From Streptomyces mangrovi (GTDB taxonomy: Bacteria > Actinomycetota > Actinomycetes > Streptomycetales > Streptomycetaceae), in contig NZ_FOSG01000011.1 in NCBI RefSeq assembly GCF_900114215.1, forward strand, positions 1 to 64,000: DNA of 64,000 nucleotides. Reading direction: 5' to 3'. Each line of letters begins with the position of its first letter. Position 1 is the stretch's first letter. The translations under genes were made by a program, and so were the position numbers. Positions 17,722 to 26,454 of this stretch are shown here, one piece after another. The notes beneath the pieces are model-generated. The model was not told the DNA's origin. It saw nothing but the letters and a program-made list of their open reading frames with translations, and made no database searches.

Positions 17722-17767
17722 TTGTCGGATGACAAGCGTGACGGCCTGTGAACGTGGTGTGAACACC
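17722..17767. promoter_or_regulatory. Two short inverted repeats upstream of the hybrid kinase
   Basis: TTGTC-GGAT-GACAA (17722-17735) and GGTGT-GA-ACACC (17756-17767) lie in the 5' region of the kinase gene. They could be regulator sites; no factor can be named. Confidence 0.35.
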
Positions 17768-17804
17768 GCCTGCCCGTCCGGGTGCGACCGGAGGAGCACG
17801 GCAC

Positions 17805-17852
17805 GTGACGAATCCGGTGGCGGACGAGCGGAGCGATGGCGGACATGGCTGA
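17805..17852 (+). other. Possible 15-codon leader ORF overlapping the kinase start
   Basis: GTG at 17805 sits behind the strongest ribosome site in the area (GGAGGAG, 8-base spacing) but reads only 15 codons to TGA at 17850, crossing the kinase start in another frame. It may couple translation of the kinase, or it may mark a sequence error that hides the true start. The kinase ATG itself has a poorer site. Confidence 0.3.
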
Positions 17853-20800
17853 CACCACGGTTGGCGAGCCGCGCCCGGCGGAACACGGCGGGAACAACCG
17901 CGGCCGGAGTGACGGCGAGGCGGGGGAGCGGGAGCTGAGGCAGCTCCTGGCCGGCCTGACGGCCGTCCGGGACGGCGACTTCGGCACCCGGCTGCCGGAC
18001 GGCGCCGACGGAGTCCTCGGCGAGATCGCCACGGTCTTCAACGGCATGGTGGACCAGCTGTCGCTGTTCACCTCCGAGGTGACCCGCGTCTCCCGCGAGG
18101 TCGGCAGCGAGGGACGCCTGGGCGGCCAGGCCCAGGTGCCCGGCGCCGGCGGAGCCTGGCGCGACCTGACCGACTCGGTCAACTTCATGGCGGGCAACCT
18201 CACCACCCAGGTGCGCTCCATCGCCCAGGTGACCACCGCGGTCGCCAAGGGCGACCTCTCCCAGAAGATCCGGGTGGACGCCCGTGGGGAGATCCTGGAG
18301 CTGAAGGAGACCATCAACACGATGGTCGACCAGCTCTCGGGCTTCGCCGACGAGGTCACGCGGGTGGCGCGCGAGGTGGGCACCGAGGGCAAGCTCGGCG
18401 GCCAGGCGGACGTCAAGGGCGTCTCCGGCACCTGGCGCGACCTGACCGACTCGGTCAACTTCATGGCCGGGAACCTGACCGGCCAGGTGCGCTCCATCGC
18501 CCAGGTCGCCACCGCGGTCGCCGAGGGCGATCTCTCCCAGAAGATCCGGGTGGACGCGCGCGGGGAGATCCTGGAGCTGAAGGAGACCATCAACACGATG
18601 GTCGACCAGCTCTCGGCGTTCGCCGACGAGGTCACGCGGGTGGCGCGCGAGGTGGGCACCGAGGGCAAGCTCGGCGGCCAGGCCGCGGTGCGCGGAGCCT
18701 CCGGCACCTGGAAGGACCTGACCGACTCCGTCAACGTGATGGCCTCCAACCTGACCGGTCAGGTGCGCTCCATCGCCCAGGTCGCCACCGCCGTCGCGCG
18801 CGGCGACCTGTCGCAGAAGATCACCGTCGAGGCCAAGGGCGAGGTCGCCGCCCTCGCCGACGTCATCAACACGATGGTCGACACGCTCTCGGCGTTCGCC
18901 GACGAGGTCACGCGGGTGGCGCGCGAGGTGGGCACCGAGGGCATCCTCGGCGGCCAGGCCCGGGTGCCGGGCGTGGCGGGCACCTGGAAGGACCTGACCG
19001 ACAACGTCAACTCGATGGCGAACAACCTGACCGGGCAGGTCCGCAACATCGCCCAGGTCACCACCGCCGTCGCGCGCGGCGACCTCACCCGCAAGATCGA
19101 CGTCGACGCGCGCGGGGAGATCCTGGAACTGAAGACGACCATCAACACGATGGTCGACCAGCTCTCCGCCTTCGCCGCGGAGGTCACCAGGGTGGCCCGC
19201 GAGGTCGGCAGCGAAGGACGCCTGGGCGGCCAGGCCGAGGTCGAGGGCGTCTCCGGCACCTGGAAGCGCCTGACGGAGAACGTCAACGAGCTGGCCGGGA
19301 ACCTCACCCGCCAGGTCCGCGCCATCGCCGAGGTCACCGGCGCCGTCGCCGAGGGCGACCTGACCCGCTCGATCACCGTGGACGCCTCCGGAGAGGTCGC
19401 CGACCTCAAGGACAACGTCAACTTCATGGTGCAGTCCCTGCGCGAGACCACCCGGGCCAACCAGGAACAGGACTGGCTCAAGACCAACCTGGCCCGCATC
19501 TCGGGCCTGATGCAGGGCCACCGCGACCTCGCCGTCGTCGCAGAACTGATCATGGACGAGCTCACCCCGCTCGTCGGCGCCCAGTACGGCGCCTTCTACC
19601 TCGCCGAGGACGACGACGAGGGCACCGAGCTGAGCCTGGTCGGCTCCTACGGCCACCCCGCGGCCGGCGGCGCCGAGCCGCCGCGCTTCAGGCTCGGCCA
19701 GTCCCTGGTCGGCCAGGCCGCCCGCAGCCGCCGCACCATCACCGTCGACGACCTGCCGCCCGGCTACGTCACCGTCTCCTCCGGCCTGGGCGCCACCGAG
19801 CCCGCCGGTCTGATCGTCCTGCCGATCACGGCGGAGGACCAGGTGCTCGGCGTCATCGAACTGGCCTCGGTCACCCCCTTCACCGCACTCCACCAGGACT
19901 TCCTGGGCCGGCTGATGGAGACCGTCGGCGTCAACGTCAACACCATCGTCGCCAACGCCCGCACCGACGAGCTGCTGGCCGAGTCCCAGCGCCTGGCCGC
20001 CGAGCTCCAGGAGCGCTCCGAGGAACTCCAGGTCCAGCAGGACGAACTCCAGCGCTCCAACGCCGAACTGGAGGAGAAGGCCGCCCTCCTGGCCTCCCAG
20101 AACCGCGACATCGAGACCAAGAACCTGGAGATCGAGCAGGCGCGGCAGGAGCTGGAGGACCGCGCCCAGCAGCTGGCACTGGCCTCGAAGTACAAGTCGG
20201 AGTTCCTGGCCAACATGAGCCACGAGCTGCGCACCCCGCTCAACAGCCTGCTGATCCTCGCCCAGCTCCTGGCGCAGAACCCGACCCGCAACCTCACCCC
20301 CAAGCAGGTCGAGTACGCGGGCATCATCCACTCCGCCGGATCCGACCTGCTCCAGCTGATCAACGACATCCTGGACCTGTCCAAGGTCGAGGCCGGCAAG
20401 ATGGACGTCAACCCCGAACGCGTACCCCTGCGCGGCCTGCTGGACTACGTCGAGGCCACCTTCCGGCCCCTCACCACCCAGAAAAGCCTCGGCTTCACGA
20501 TCACCACCGCGCCCGGCGTCCCCGTCGACCTGTTCACCGACGACTCCCGGCTGCGGCAGGTGCTGCGCAACCTGCTGTCCAACGCGGTGAAGTTCACCGA
20601 GTCCGGCGGCGTGGCCCTGAGGATCGAACCGGTCGCCCCGGACGAGCTGCCCCCCACCGTCCGGCTGCACGGCTCGGCCGTCGCCTTCCGGGTGGAGGAC
20701 ACCGGCATCGGCATTCCCGAGCAGCAGCTGGAGACCATCTTCGGCGCCTTCCAGCAGGCCGACGGGACCACCAGCCGCAAGTACGGCGGCACCGGTCTGG

Positions 20801-21885
20801 GCCTGTCCATCAGCCGCGAGATCGCCTACCTGCTGGGCGGCGCCATCACCGCCGAGAGCTCCCCCGGGCAGGGCAGCACCTTCACCCTCTACCTGCCCGT
20901 GGCACGGCCCGACTTCACCGCCGCGCCGAACGCCGCCTCCCACCAGGCCGGAGCCCGGGGGGAGACACCCGGGCCCGCCGCCGCCCAGGAGCCGCCCGCC
21001 GAGCCGCAGCGGCCGCGGAAGCGGCGACTGCTGGTGATCGAGGACCGCCCCCGCGGCCTGCTCTCCCTGGTGGCGGAGAACGCCGTGGCGGACCTGGCCG
21101 AGGGCACCGGGGACATGGGCGACCCGCGCGGCCCCGTGGAGGTCGTCACCGCGGTCGGGGCGCAGGAGGCCGCCGCCGCGCTCGCCGCGGAGGCCTGTCA
21201 CTGCGTGGTGCTCCAGCTCGACATGCCCGACGGGACGGCCATGGGCTTCCTCGAGGCCATGGACGGCGACGCGGCCCTGCGCCGGGTCCCGGTCCTCGCG
21301 CACGACAACCGGCGCCCGGACCCGGAGCGGGAACGCGCCCTGCGCTCCCGCGCCGACAGCCGGCCGATGGAACTGCTCTCCAGCCTGGACGAGCTGCGCG
21401 AGCGCATCGCACTGCACCTGACCGCCGAGGAGCCGGGCGACGTGCTCCCGCTGGTGCGCGCCGAGGAGAGTGCCGAGCCGGCGGCCCCGCCCGAGGAGGC
21501 GGACGGCTCGCTGGCGGGCCGCACGGTGCTGGTCGTCGACGACGACGCGCGCAACGTCTACGCACTCACCGGCATCCTGGAACTCCACGGAATGCACGTC
21601 CTGCACGCCGACAACGGACGCAAGGGCATCGAGACCCTCACCGGCCACCCCGGCGTCGACGTGGTGCTGATGGACGTGATGATGCCGGAGATGGACGGTT
21701 ACGCCGCGACGGCGGCGATCCGTGCCATGCCCGACCACGCCGGTCTGCCCATCATCGCGGTGACGGCCAAGGCGATGCCCGGAGACCGGGAGAAGAGCAT
21801 CGCCGCCGGAGCGACCGACTACGTGACCAAGCCGCTGGACGCCCGCGACCTCGTCGCGTGCATCCGCCGCTGCCTGGACGTGTAG
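17836..21885 (+). CDS. Hybrid histidine kinase with multiple HAMP repeats, GAF and receiver domains
   Basis: A 1349-residue protein with no signal peptide or clear membrane helix. About six HAMP units of 92 residues fill residues 29-535. A GAF domain (about 555-712) and a Gln/Glu-rich coiled coil follow. The kinase core has SHELRTPLN (His796), N-box NLLSNAVKFT and G-boxes VEDTGIGIP and GGTGLGLSI. A degenerate receiver (about 1064-1192) and an intact C-terminal receiver follow, the latter with acceptor Asp1280 in VLMDVMMPEMDG and Lys1332. The cytoplasmic HAMP array resembles group III fungal osmosensor kinases. A start at the second ATG (17845) is also possible. The next gene, 47 bases on, is a likely partner. 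Confidence 0.9.
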   Translation: MADMADTTVGEPRPAEHGGNNRGRSDGEAGERELRQLLAGLTAVRDGDFGTRLPDGADGVLGEIATVFNGMVDQLSLFTSEVTRVSREVGSEGRLGGQAQVPGAGGAWRDLTDSVNFMAGNLTTQVRSIAQVTTAVAKGDLSQKIRVDARGEILELKETINTMVDQLSGFADEVTRVAREVGTEGKLGGQADVKGVSGTWRDLTDSVNFMAGNLTGQVRSIAQVATAVAEGDLSQKIRVDARGEILELKETINTMVDQLSAFADEVTRVAREVGTEGKLGGQAAVRGASGTWKDLTDSVNVMASNLTGQVRSIAQVATAVARGDLSQKITVEAKGEVAALADVINTMVDTLSAFADEVTRVAREVGTEGILGGQARVPGVAGTWKDLTDNVNSMANNLTGQVRNIAQVTTAVARGDLTRKIDVDARGEILELKTTINTMVDQLSAFAAEVTRVAREVGSEGRLGGQAEVEGVSGTWKRLTENVNELAGNLTRQVRAIAEVTGAVAEGDLTRSITVDASGEVADLKDNVNFMVQSLRETTRANQEQDWLKTNLARISGLMQGHRDLAVVAELIMDELTPLVGAQYGAFYLAEDDDEGTELSLVGSYGHPAAGGAEPPRFRLGQSLVGQAARSRRTITVDDLPPGYVTVSSGLGATEPAGLIVLPITAEDQVLGVIELASVTPFTALHQDFLGRLMETVGVNVNTIVANARTDELLAESQRLAAELQERSEELQVQQDELQRSNAELEEKAALLASQNRDIETKNLEIEQARQELEDRAQQLALASKYKSEFLANMSHELRTPLNSLLILAQLLAQNPTRNLTPKQVEYAGIIHSAGSDLLQLINDILDLSKVEAGKMDVNPERVPLRGLLDYVEATFRPLTTQKSLGFTITTAPGVPVDLFTDDSRLRQVLRNLLSNAVKFTESGGVALRIEPVAPDELPPTVRLHGSAVAFRVEDTGIGIPEQQLETIFGAFQQADGTTSRKYGGTGLGLSISREIAYLLGGAITAESSPGQGSTFTLYLPVARPDFTAAPNAASHQAGARGETPGPAAAQEPPAEPQRPRKRRLLVIEDRPRGLLSLVAENAVADLAEGTGDMGDPRGPVEVVTAVGAQEAAAALAAEACHCVVLQLDMPDGTAMGFLEAMDGDAALRRVPVLAHDNRRPDPERERALRSRADSRPMELLSSLDELRERIALHLTAEEPGDVLPLVRAEESAEPAAPPEEADGSLAGRTVLVVDDDARNVYALTGILELHGMHVLHADNGRKGIETLTGHPGVDVVLMDVMMPEMDGYAATAAIRAMPDHAGLPIIAVTAKAMPGDREKSIAAGATDYVTKPLDARDLVACIRRCLDV
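18000..19440 (+). repeat. Internal HAMP-coding repeats, 276-bp period
   Basis: Segments of the kinase gene recur every 276 bases (92 codons). The stretches near 18291 and 18567 are almost identical at DNA level, beginning GATCCTGGAGCTGAAGGAGA, which indicates recent duplication or gene conversion among units. Confidence 0.85.
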
Positions 21886-21932
21886 TCACAAGCCCCGCCC
21901 GCCAGCCGACCACCTCCCCGAGGAGCAGCTCA

Positions 21933-24491
21933 GTGCAGACCCAGCGGCCGGACGAGTCCGTCCCCGAGGACGGGCCGCCGAGCGCTGCCCCGGCACGGGA
22001 CGCGGCGGCCCCGGTGCCGTCCGTGCGGCAGCCCTACGAAGGCCGGGTGTACGAGCGCGGGGTGTATGACGGCGCCCCACCGCGCGACGGCGCGGACGTC
22101 CGCGTCGGCAGGCTGGCCGCCACCGTCGAGCGGCTGCGCCGCGAGGTGCGCGAGGCCCACGCGGCGGCCGAGGGCCGCGCCCTGATCGAGATGGCCAAGG
22201 GCATCCTGGTCGAGCGGCTGGGCTGCGGCCCGGCGCAGGCCGCCAGACAGCTGGACACCCTCGCCGACCAGGCCGGCCTCTCCCGGCTGGAGCTGGCCGC
22301 CGACCTCATCGACCAGGCCGCCCACGACCGGGTCACCGAGGCGGCCCGCGAGTTCCTGGCCAGGGCGGGAGACGGCGGCCACGGGGACCGGGAGGGCGGC
22401 TGCGGGGGGCGGGAGGACCAGGACGGCGGCCGGGGCGAGGACGGCGGGCAGACCCCCTCGCTGTCGGTGCGGCTGCGCACCGCGGAGAGCGGCGCACTGG
22501 CCGCCGACGACACCCAGGCGGTCGCCGAGTCCCTGCTGGAACACGCGCTGACCCCGCTGGGCGCCGTGGCGGTGGCCATCTGGGCCGCCGGCACCGACGC
22601 CTCCCTCACCCTGGCCGGCTGCGCGGGCTACGCGGCCGAGGAGGCGGCGCGGTGGCACTACGTACCGCCGGGGGTGGCCACCCTCGCCCGCCGGGCCCTC
22701 ACCGAGCGCCGGCCCGTGTGGTTCGCCTCTCCCGCCGAGGCCGGGCTGCCCACCCTGGGCCGTAGGCAGGCGCCCGAGGGCTGCCGGGTCACGGTCCCCG
22801 CCGACAACGGCGGCCGCATCCTGGGCGTCCTGGAGATCTGCTGGCCCGGCCCGCTGGAACCGCAGCCCCCGCAGGTCCAGCGGCAGATCGAGGCCCTGGC
22901 CGAACTGTGCGCCCACACCCTGGACAGCCGCGCCGCGGAGGCGGGGGACGCGGAGGAGGTCCTGCGGGCACGGCACCCGGGCGCCTCGGAACTGGTGGAC
23001 TTCGCCGACGGCCTGCTGGACCCGGCCCTGGTGCTGGTGCCCCAGCCGGACGCCGAGGGCCGGCTCGCCGACTTCCGCATCCACCACGTCAGCGCCCACT
23101 TCGTCGATCCGGTGGGCCGTCCGCGCGGCGCCGTCGCCGGATCGCTGCTGCTGGAGGCCTACCCGATGGCGGTGGGCGAGAGCGGTCTGTTCGAGAAGAT
23201 CGAGCACGTCCACGCCACCGGTGAGCCGTTCCGGGCCGAAAGGATGGTGCTGCGCGCCCTGGTCGGCCAGGTGCCGCTGACGGTGGAGGCGGCCGTCAGC
23301 ATCAGCCGCCACGGTGAGAACGTCCTGCTCATCTGGCGCGTCCAGGACGAGGCGGCACGGCTGGCGAGCGTGCTCCAGCACGCCCAGCGCCTGGGCCGCA
23401 TCGGCGGTTTCGAGGAGAACCTCGTCACCGGCGAGATCGTCTGGAACAGCCAGCTGTTCGCCCTCCACGGACTGCCGCCCACCGCCGCGCCGATCCCCCT
23501 GGAGCAGCTTCCTGCCCACACCCACGCGGACGACGAGGCCGCCATCGGGCGCTTCCTGCGTACTCTGCTGCACCACCGCCGCCCCGCCTCCACGGCCTTC
23601 CGCCTCCAGCGGACCGACGGAATCGTGCGCCACATCCGCGTGGTCGCCGAGCCGGCCCTCGACGAGGGGGGCCGGCTGGTCGCGGTGCGCGGCGCCTACC
23701 AGGACGTCTCCGCACAGCACTGGACGGAGGTCGCGCTGGGCGCCACCCGCGACCAGCTCGCCCAGACCGAGCAGCAGGCCGCCGAGCGCAACCGCATGAC
23801 GCTTCAGCTCCAGCGCGCCATCATGCCGCCCACCCGGGGCCCCATCGACGCCGGAGGGCTGGACATCGCGGTGCGCTACCGCCCCGCCGAGAAGGACCAT
23901 CTGGTCGGCGGCGACTGGTACGACGCCGTCGTCCTGCCGTCCGGCCAGGTGCTGCTCTCCGTCGGCGACGTGGCGGGCCACGGCATCGAGGCGGCCACCG
24001 GCATGGTCGTCCTGCGCAACGCGCTGCGCGGTCTGGCCACCACCGGAGCCGGCCCCGCGCAGATACTGGCCTGGCTCAACACCGTCGCCCACCACCTCAC
24101 CGAGAACGTCACCGCCACCGCCGTCTGCGGCCTGTACGACCCGGACACCCGGACACTGCGCTGGGCCCGCGCGGGCCACCCGCCGCCGGTCCTGGTGCGC
24201 CGGGGGGAGGCGACCACGCTGCCGCTGGTCGGCGGACTCCTGCTCGGCGCCATCGCGGAGGCCGGGTACGAGGAGGAGAAACTGGTGCTGGAGACCGGCG
24301 ACATGCTGCTGATGTACACCGACGGCCTCATCGAGCGCCGGGACCGCTCCCTGCAGGAGTCCCTGGACCAGCTCATGGCCCTCGCCCGGGACTTCGGCGC
24401 CACCCTGGACAAGCAGCTCGACCGCCTGCTGACCTACAGCAACTCCGACACCGACGACGACACCTGTGTCGTCGGCGTCCGGATGCGCTGA
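21933..24491 (+). CDS. ANTAR / GAF / PAS / SpoIIE phosphatase
   Basis: The 852-residue product starts at GTG behind GAGGAG at 7-base spacing; the frame is open further upstream into the kinase gene but without a good site. In order it has an ANTAR-like RNA-binding helix bundle (about 56-138, ALIEMAKGILVERLGCGPAQAA split in its middle), a GAF domain (186-333), two PAS-like segments (346-473, 480-603) and a PP2C SpoIIE phosphatase (640-852) with GGDWYDAV, VGDVAGHG and MYTDGLIERRD. An ANTAR domain joined to a phosphatase suggests control both of partner switching and of transcript termination. Its place right after the hybrid kinase suggests a shared signalling path. Confidence 0.88.
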   Translation: MQTQRPDESVPEDGPPSAAPARDAAAPVPSVRQPYEGRVYERGVYDGAPPRDGADVRVGRLAATVERLRREVREAHAAAEGRALIEMAKGILVERLGCGPAQAARQLDTLADQAGLSRLELAADLIDQAAHDRVTEAAREFLARAGDGGHGDREGGCGGREDQDGGRGEDGGQTPSLSVRLRTAESGALAADDTQAVAESLLEHALTPLGAVAVAIWAAGTDASLTLAGCAGYAAEEAARWHYVPPGVATLARRALTERRPVWFASPAEAGLPTLGRRQAPEGCRVTVPADNGGRILGVLEICWPGPLEPQPPQVQRQIEALAELCAHTLDSRAAEAGDAEEVLRARHPGASELVDFADGLLDPALVLVPQPDAEGRLADFRIHHVSAHFVDPVGRPRGAVAGSLLLEAYPMAVGESGLFEKIEHVHATGEPFRAERMVLRALVGQVPLTVEAAVSISRHGENVLLIWRVQDEAARLASVLQHAQRLGRIGGFEENLVTGEIVWNSQLFALHGLPPTAAPIPLEQLPAHTHADDEAAIGRFLRTLLHHRRPASTAFRLQRTDGIVRHIRVVAEPALDEGGRLVAVRGAYQDVSAQHWTEVALGATRDQLAQTEQQAAERNRMTLQLQRAIMPPTRGPIDAGGLDIAVRYRPAEKDHLVGGDWYDAVVLPSGQVLLSVGDVAGHGIEAATGMVVLRNALRGLATTGAGPAQILAWLNTVAHHLTENVTATAVCGLYDPDTRTLRWARAGHPPPVLVRRGEATTLPLVGGLLLGAIAEAGYEEEKLVLETGDMLLMYTDGLIERRDRSLQESLDQLMALARDFGATLDKQLDRLLTYSNSDTDDDTCVVGVRMR

Positions 24492-24601
24492 CCCGGCCCC
24501 GCTCCTGCCGGACCACTCCGGCCGGCCCGCCGTTTCCGCTCCCGCGCACCGGGTACCTGCGCCGTGCACCCGAACGCGACACACGGTGAGGACGGATGGC
24601 C

Positions 24602-24889
24602 ATGGGCGAGACGAACAGGCACCAGGAGCAGGGCGAGGGCGAGCACGGCCACGGTGCCGGGCGTCGCACCGACCCGGCCGACCGGGGCCCCGGAGCCCAC
24701 TCCGGCCAGGAGACGCGGATGGAGCACCGCACCGTCCCCGGTACGGCGAGCGCCGCGGAGGGCTTCTCCGGCGGCGGCACCGTCGAGGGCGAACCGCTCA
24801 AGGGCGTCGAGGCCGAGGAGGATGCCTCCCGCAAGGCGCGGCGGGCGGAGGAGGACGCCTCCGGCTCCGGCCGGAAGCGCGGAAGCTGA
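24602..24889 (+). CDS. Small hydrophilic hypothetical protein, 95 aa
   Basis: I recognise no family. GAGGA stands 9 bases before the ATG at 24602; a second ATG at 24596 is too close to it. The sequence is charged and Gly/Glu/His-rich (NRHQEQGEGEHGHGAGRR), with no hydrophobic core and thus probably disordered. Codon positions still follow the genome's bias, so translation is plausible. It follows the SpoIIE gene by 110 bases and ends at a strong convergent terminator. Confidence 0.55.
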   Translation: MGETNRHQEQGEGEHGHGAGRRTDPADRGPGAHSGQETRMEHRTVPGTASAAEGFSGGGTVEGEPLKGVEAEEDASRKARRAEEDASGSGRKRGS

Positions 24890-24919
24890 GCCCCGGCGCG
24901 GGCGGGCCCGGCGCGGGCG

Positions 24920-24948
24920 GGGCGCACCGGGAGCGGCCCGGTGCGCCC
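24920..24948. terminator. Convergent terminator
   Basis: GGGCGCACCGGG and its complement form a 12-base stem with a 5-base loop between the small protein gene and pxpC. Confidence 0.8.
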
Positions 24949-24955
24949 GGCGCGC

Positions 24956-25834
24956 TCAGCGCCGCAGCGGGACGAAGCGCACCCTCAGCCCCGGCACCGC
25001 CTGCGCCGCCGCCGCCAGCGCCTCCCGCGGCACCACGCCGACCACCGGATAGCCCCCCGTGGTCGGATGGTCGGCGAGGAAGACGATCGGCTCGCCGCCC
25101 GGCGGCACCTGCACCGCGCCCGCCACCATCCCCTCGCTGGGCAGCTCACCGCGCACCGCCCGCTCCAGGGCGGGCCCCTCGGTCCGCAGCCCGACGCGGT
25201 TGCTCTCGGCGGACACCCGGTAGATCCCCCGGGCCAGCGCGCGCAGCGCGCCCGGGGTGAACCAGTCGTCGCGCGGCCCGGGCACCAGCGGCAGCACCAG
25301 CTCGCCCGACGGCGGCCCCGGAGCGGCGGAGGCGACCGCGTCCGCCCAGGGCACGGGCCCCGACGCCGGCCCCACCGGCAGCCGCGCCCCCGCCGACAGC
25401 GGCGCCGGGCCGAGCCCGGACAGCAGATCGGTGGACCGGCTGCCGAGCACCGGCTCGACGCCGACGCCGCCGGCCACGGCCAGATAGCCGCGCACCCCGG
25501 CCCGCGCGGCGCCGACCTCCAACACCGCCCCGCCCGGCACCCGTACCGCCGCACCCCACGGCGCCGGACGGCCGTCGATCCGCACCGGGCACGGAGCACC
25601 GGTCACCGCCGCCACCACGGCCCGGTCCGGGCACACCGCGCACCCGGTGAGGGTGGTCTCCAGCGTCGCGGCGCCGGGCGCGTTGCCCACCAGACGGTTG
25701 GCGAGCCGGTGGGCGGGGGAGTCCAGCGCCCCCGAACGCGGCACCCCCAGATGCGCCAGGCCCACCCGGCCCAGATCCTGCACGGTGGTCAGCGCACCCG
25801 GCCGCAGGATCTCCAGTACGCCCGCGCCCGTCAT
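24956..25834 (-). CDS. pxpC: 5-oxoprolinase subunit PxpC (biotin-dependent carboxyltransferase-like)
   Basis: The 292-residue protein is the KipA/PxpC family: start EILRPGALTTVQDLGRVG, HLGVPRSGALD, and C-terminal FLADHPTTGGYPVVGVV. With PxpA and PxpB it opens 5-oxoproline to glutamate at the cost of ATP. Its ATG overlaps the pxpB stop in ATGA, so the two are translationally coupled. It is the last gene of the operon. Confidence 0.92.
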   Translation of the reverse strand: MTGAGVLEILRPGALTTVQDLGRVGLAHLGVPRSGALDSPAHRLANRLVGNAPGAATLETTLTGCAVCPDRAVVAAVTGAPCPVRIDGRPAPWGAAVRVPGGAVLEVGAARAGVRGYLAVAGGVGVEPVLGSRSTDLLSGLGPAPLSAGARLPVGPASGPVPWADAVASAAPGPPSGELVLPLVPGPRDDWFTPGALRALARGIYRVSAESNRVGLRTEGPALERAVRGELPSEGMVAGAVQVPPGGEPIVFLADHPTTGGYPVVGVVPREALAAAAQAVPGLRVRFVPLRR

Positions 25835-26454
25835 GTCACCGCCTCGAACCGCACCCGGGTGCCCGGGGCCAGCAGCGCGGCCGGCTCCCGGCACACGTCC
25901 CACAGCACCGCGTCCGTCCGGCCGATCAGCTGCCAGCCGCCGGGCGAGGTACGCGGATACACCCCCGTGTACGCCCCGGCCAGCCCCACCGAGCCCGGCG
26001 GCACCGAGGTGCGGGGGACGGCACGGCGGGGCACGCCCAACTCCCCGGGCAGCCCGGTGAGATAGCCGAACCCGGGGGCGAATCCGCAGAAGGCGACCCG
26101 GAACTCGGTGCGCGTGTGGATCGCGACCGCCTCCTCCTCGTCCACCCCCCACAGCGCCGCCACCCCGGCCAGATCGGGGCCGTCGTAGCGCACCGGCAGC
26201 ACCACCGCGGCGGTGCCCGCCGGGGCGGCGCCGGGGAACTCCCTGCCTTGCAGCCACCGCGCCAGCGCCCCCGGCTCCTCCACCCCGTCCAGCAGGACGG
26301 TGGCCGCCGCCGGGACGATCTCCTCCACCTCGGGCAGCTCACCGGCCTCCCGCAGCCGCACCAGCTCGGCGTGGAGGGCCTGGGCCCGCCCGGTGCCCCC
26401 CACCTCCAGCAGCAGGGCGCGCCTGCCCATGGGCAGCACCCTCGTCACCCTCAC
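25831..26454 (-). CDS. pxpB: 5-oxoprolinase subunit PxpB (KipI-like)
   Basis: A 207-residue protein whose GTG start overlaps the pxpA stop (GTGA). Features of the PxpB/KipI family are the cyclophilin-like core FRVAFCGFAPGFGYLTGLP and VPRRAVPRTSVPPGSVGLAG with PGGWQLIGRT near the end. In Bacillus the PxpB and PxpC homologues were first named as sporulation-kinase inhibitors, but the conserved job of the trio is 5-oxoproline hydrolysis. Gene order pxpA-B-C is standard. Confidence 0.92.
   Translation of the reverse strand: MRVTRVLPMGRRALLLEVGGTGRAQALHAELVRLREAGELPEVEEIVPAAATVLLDGVEEPGALARWLQGREFPGAAPAGTAAVVLPVRYDGPDLAGVAALWGVDEEEAVAIHTRTEFRVAFCGFAPGFGYLTGLPGELGVPRRAVPRTSVPPGSVGLAGAYTGVYPRTSPGGWQLIGRTDAVLWDVCREPAALLAPGTRVRFEAVT

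Noticed and set aside
17635..21738. Very long minus-strand frame of over 1300 codons opposite the hybrid kinase
   Set aside because: It mirrors the HAMP repeats as a repetitive Gly/Val/Leu/Asp/His string with no known domain; it is a shadow.
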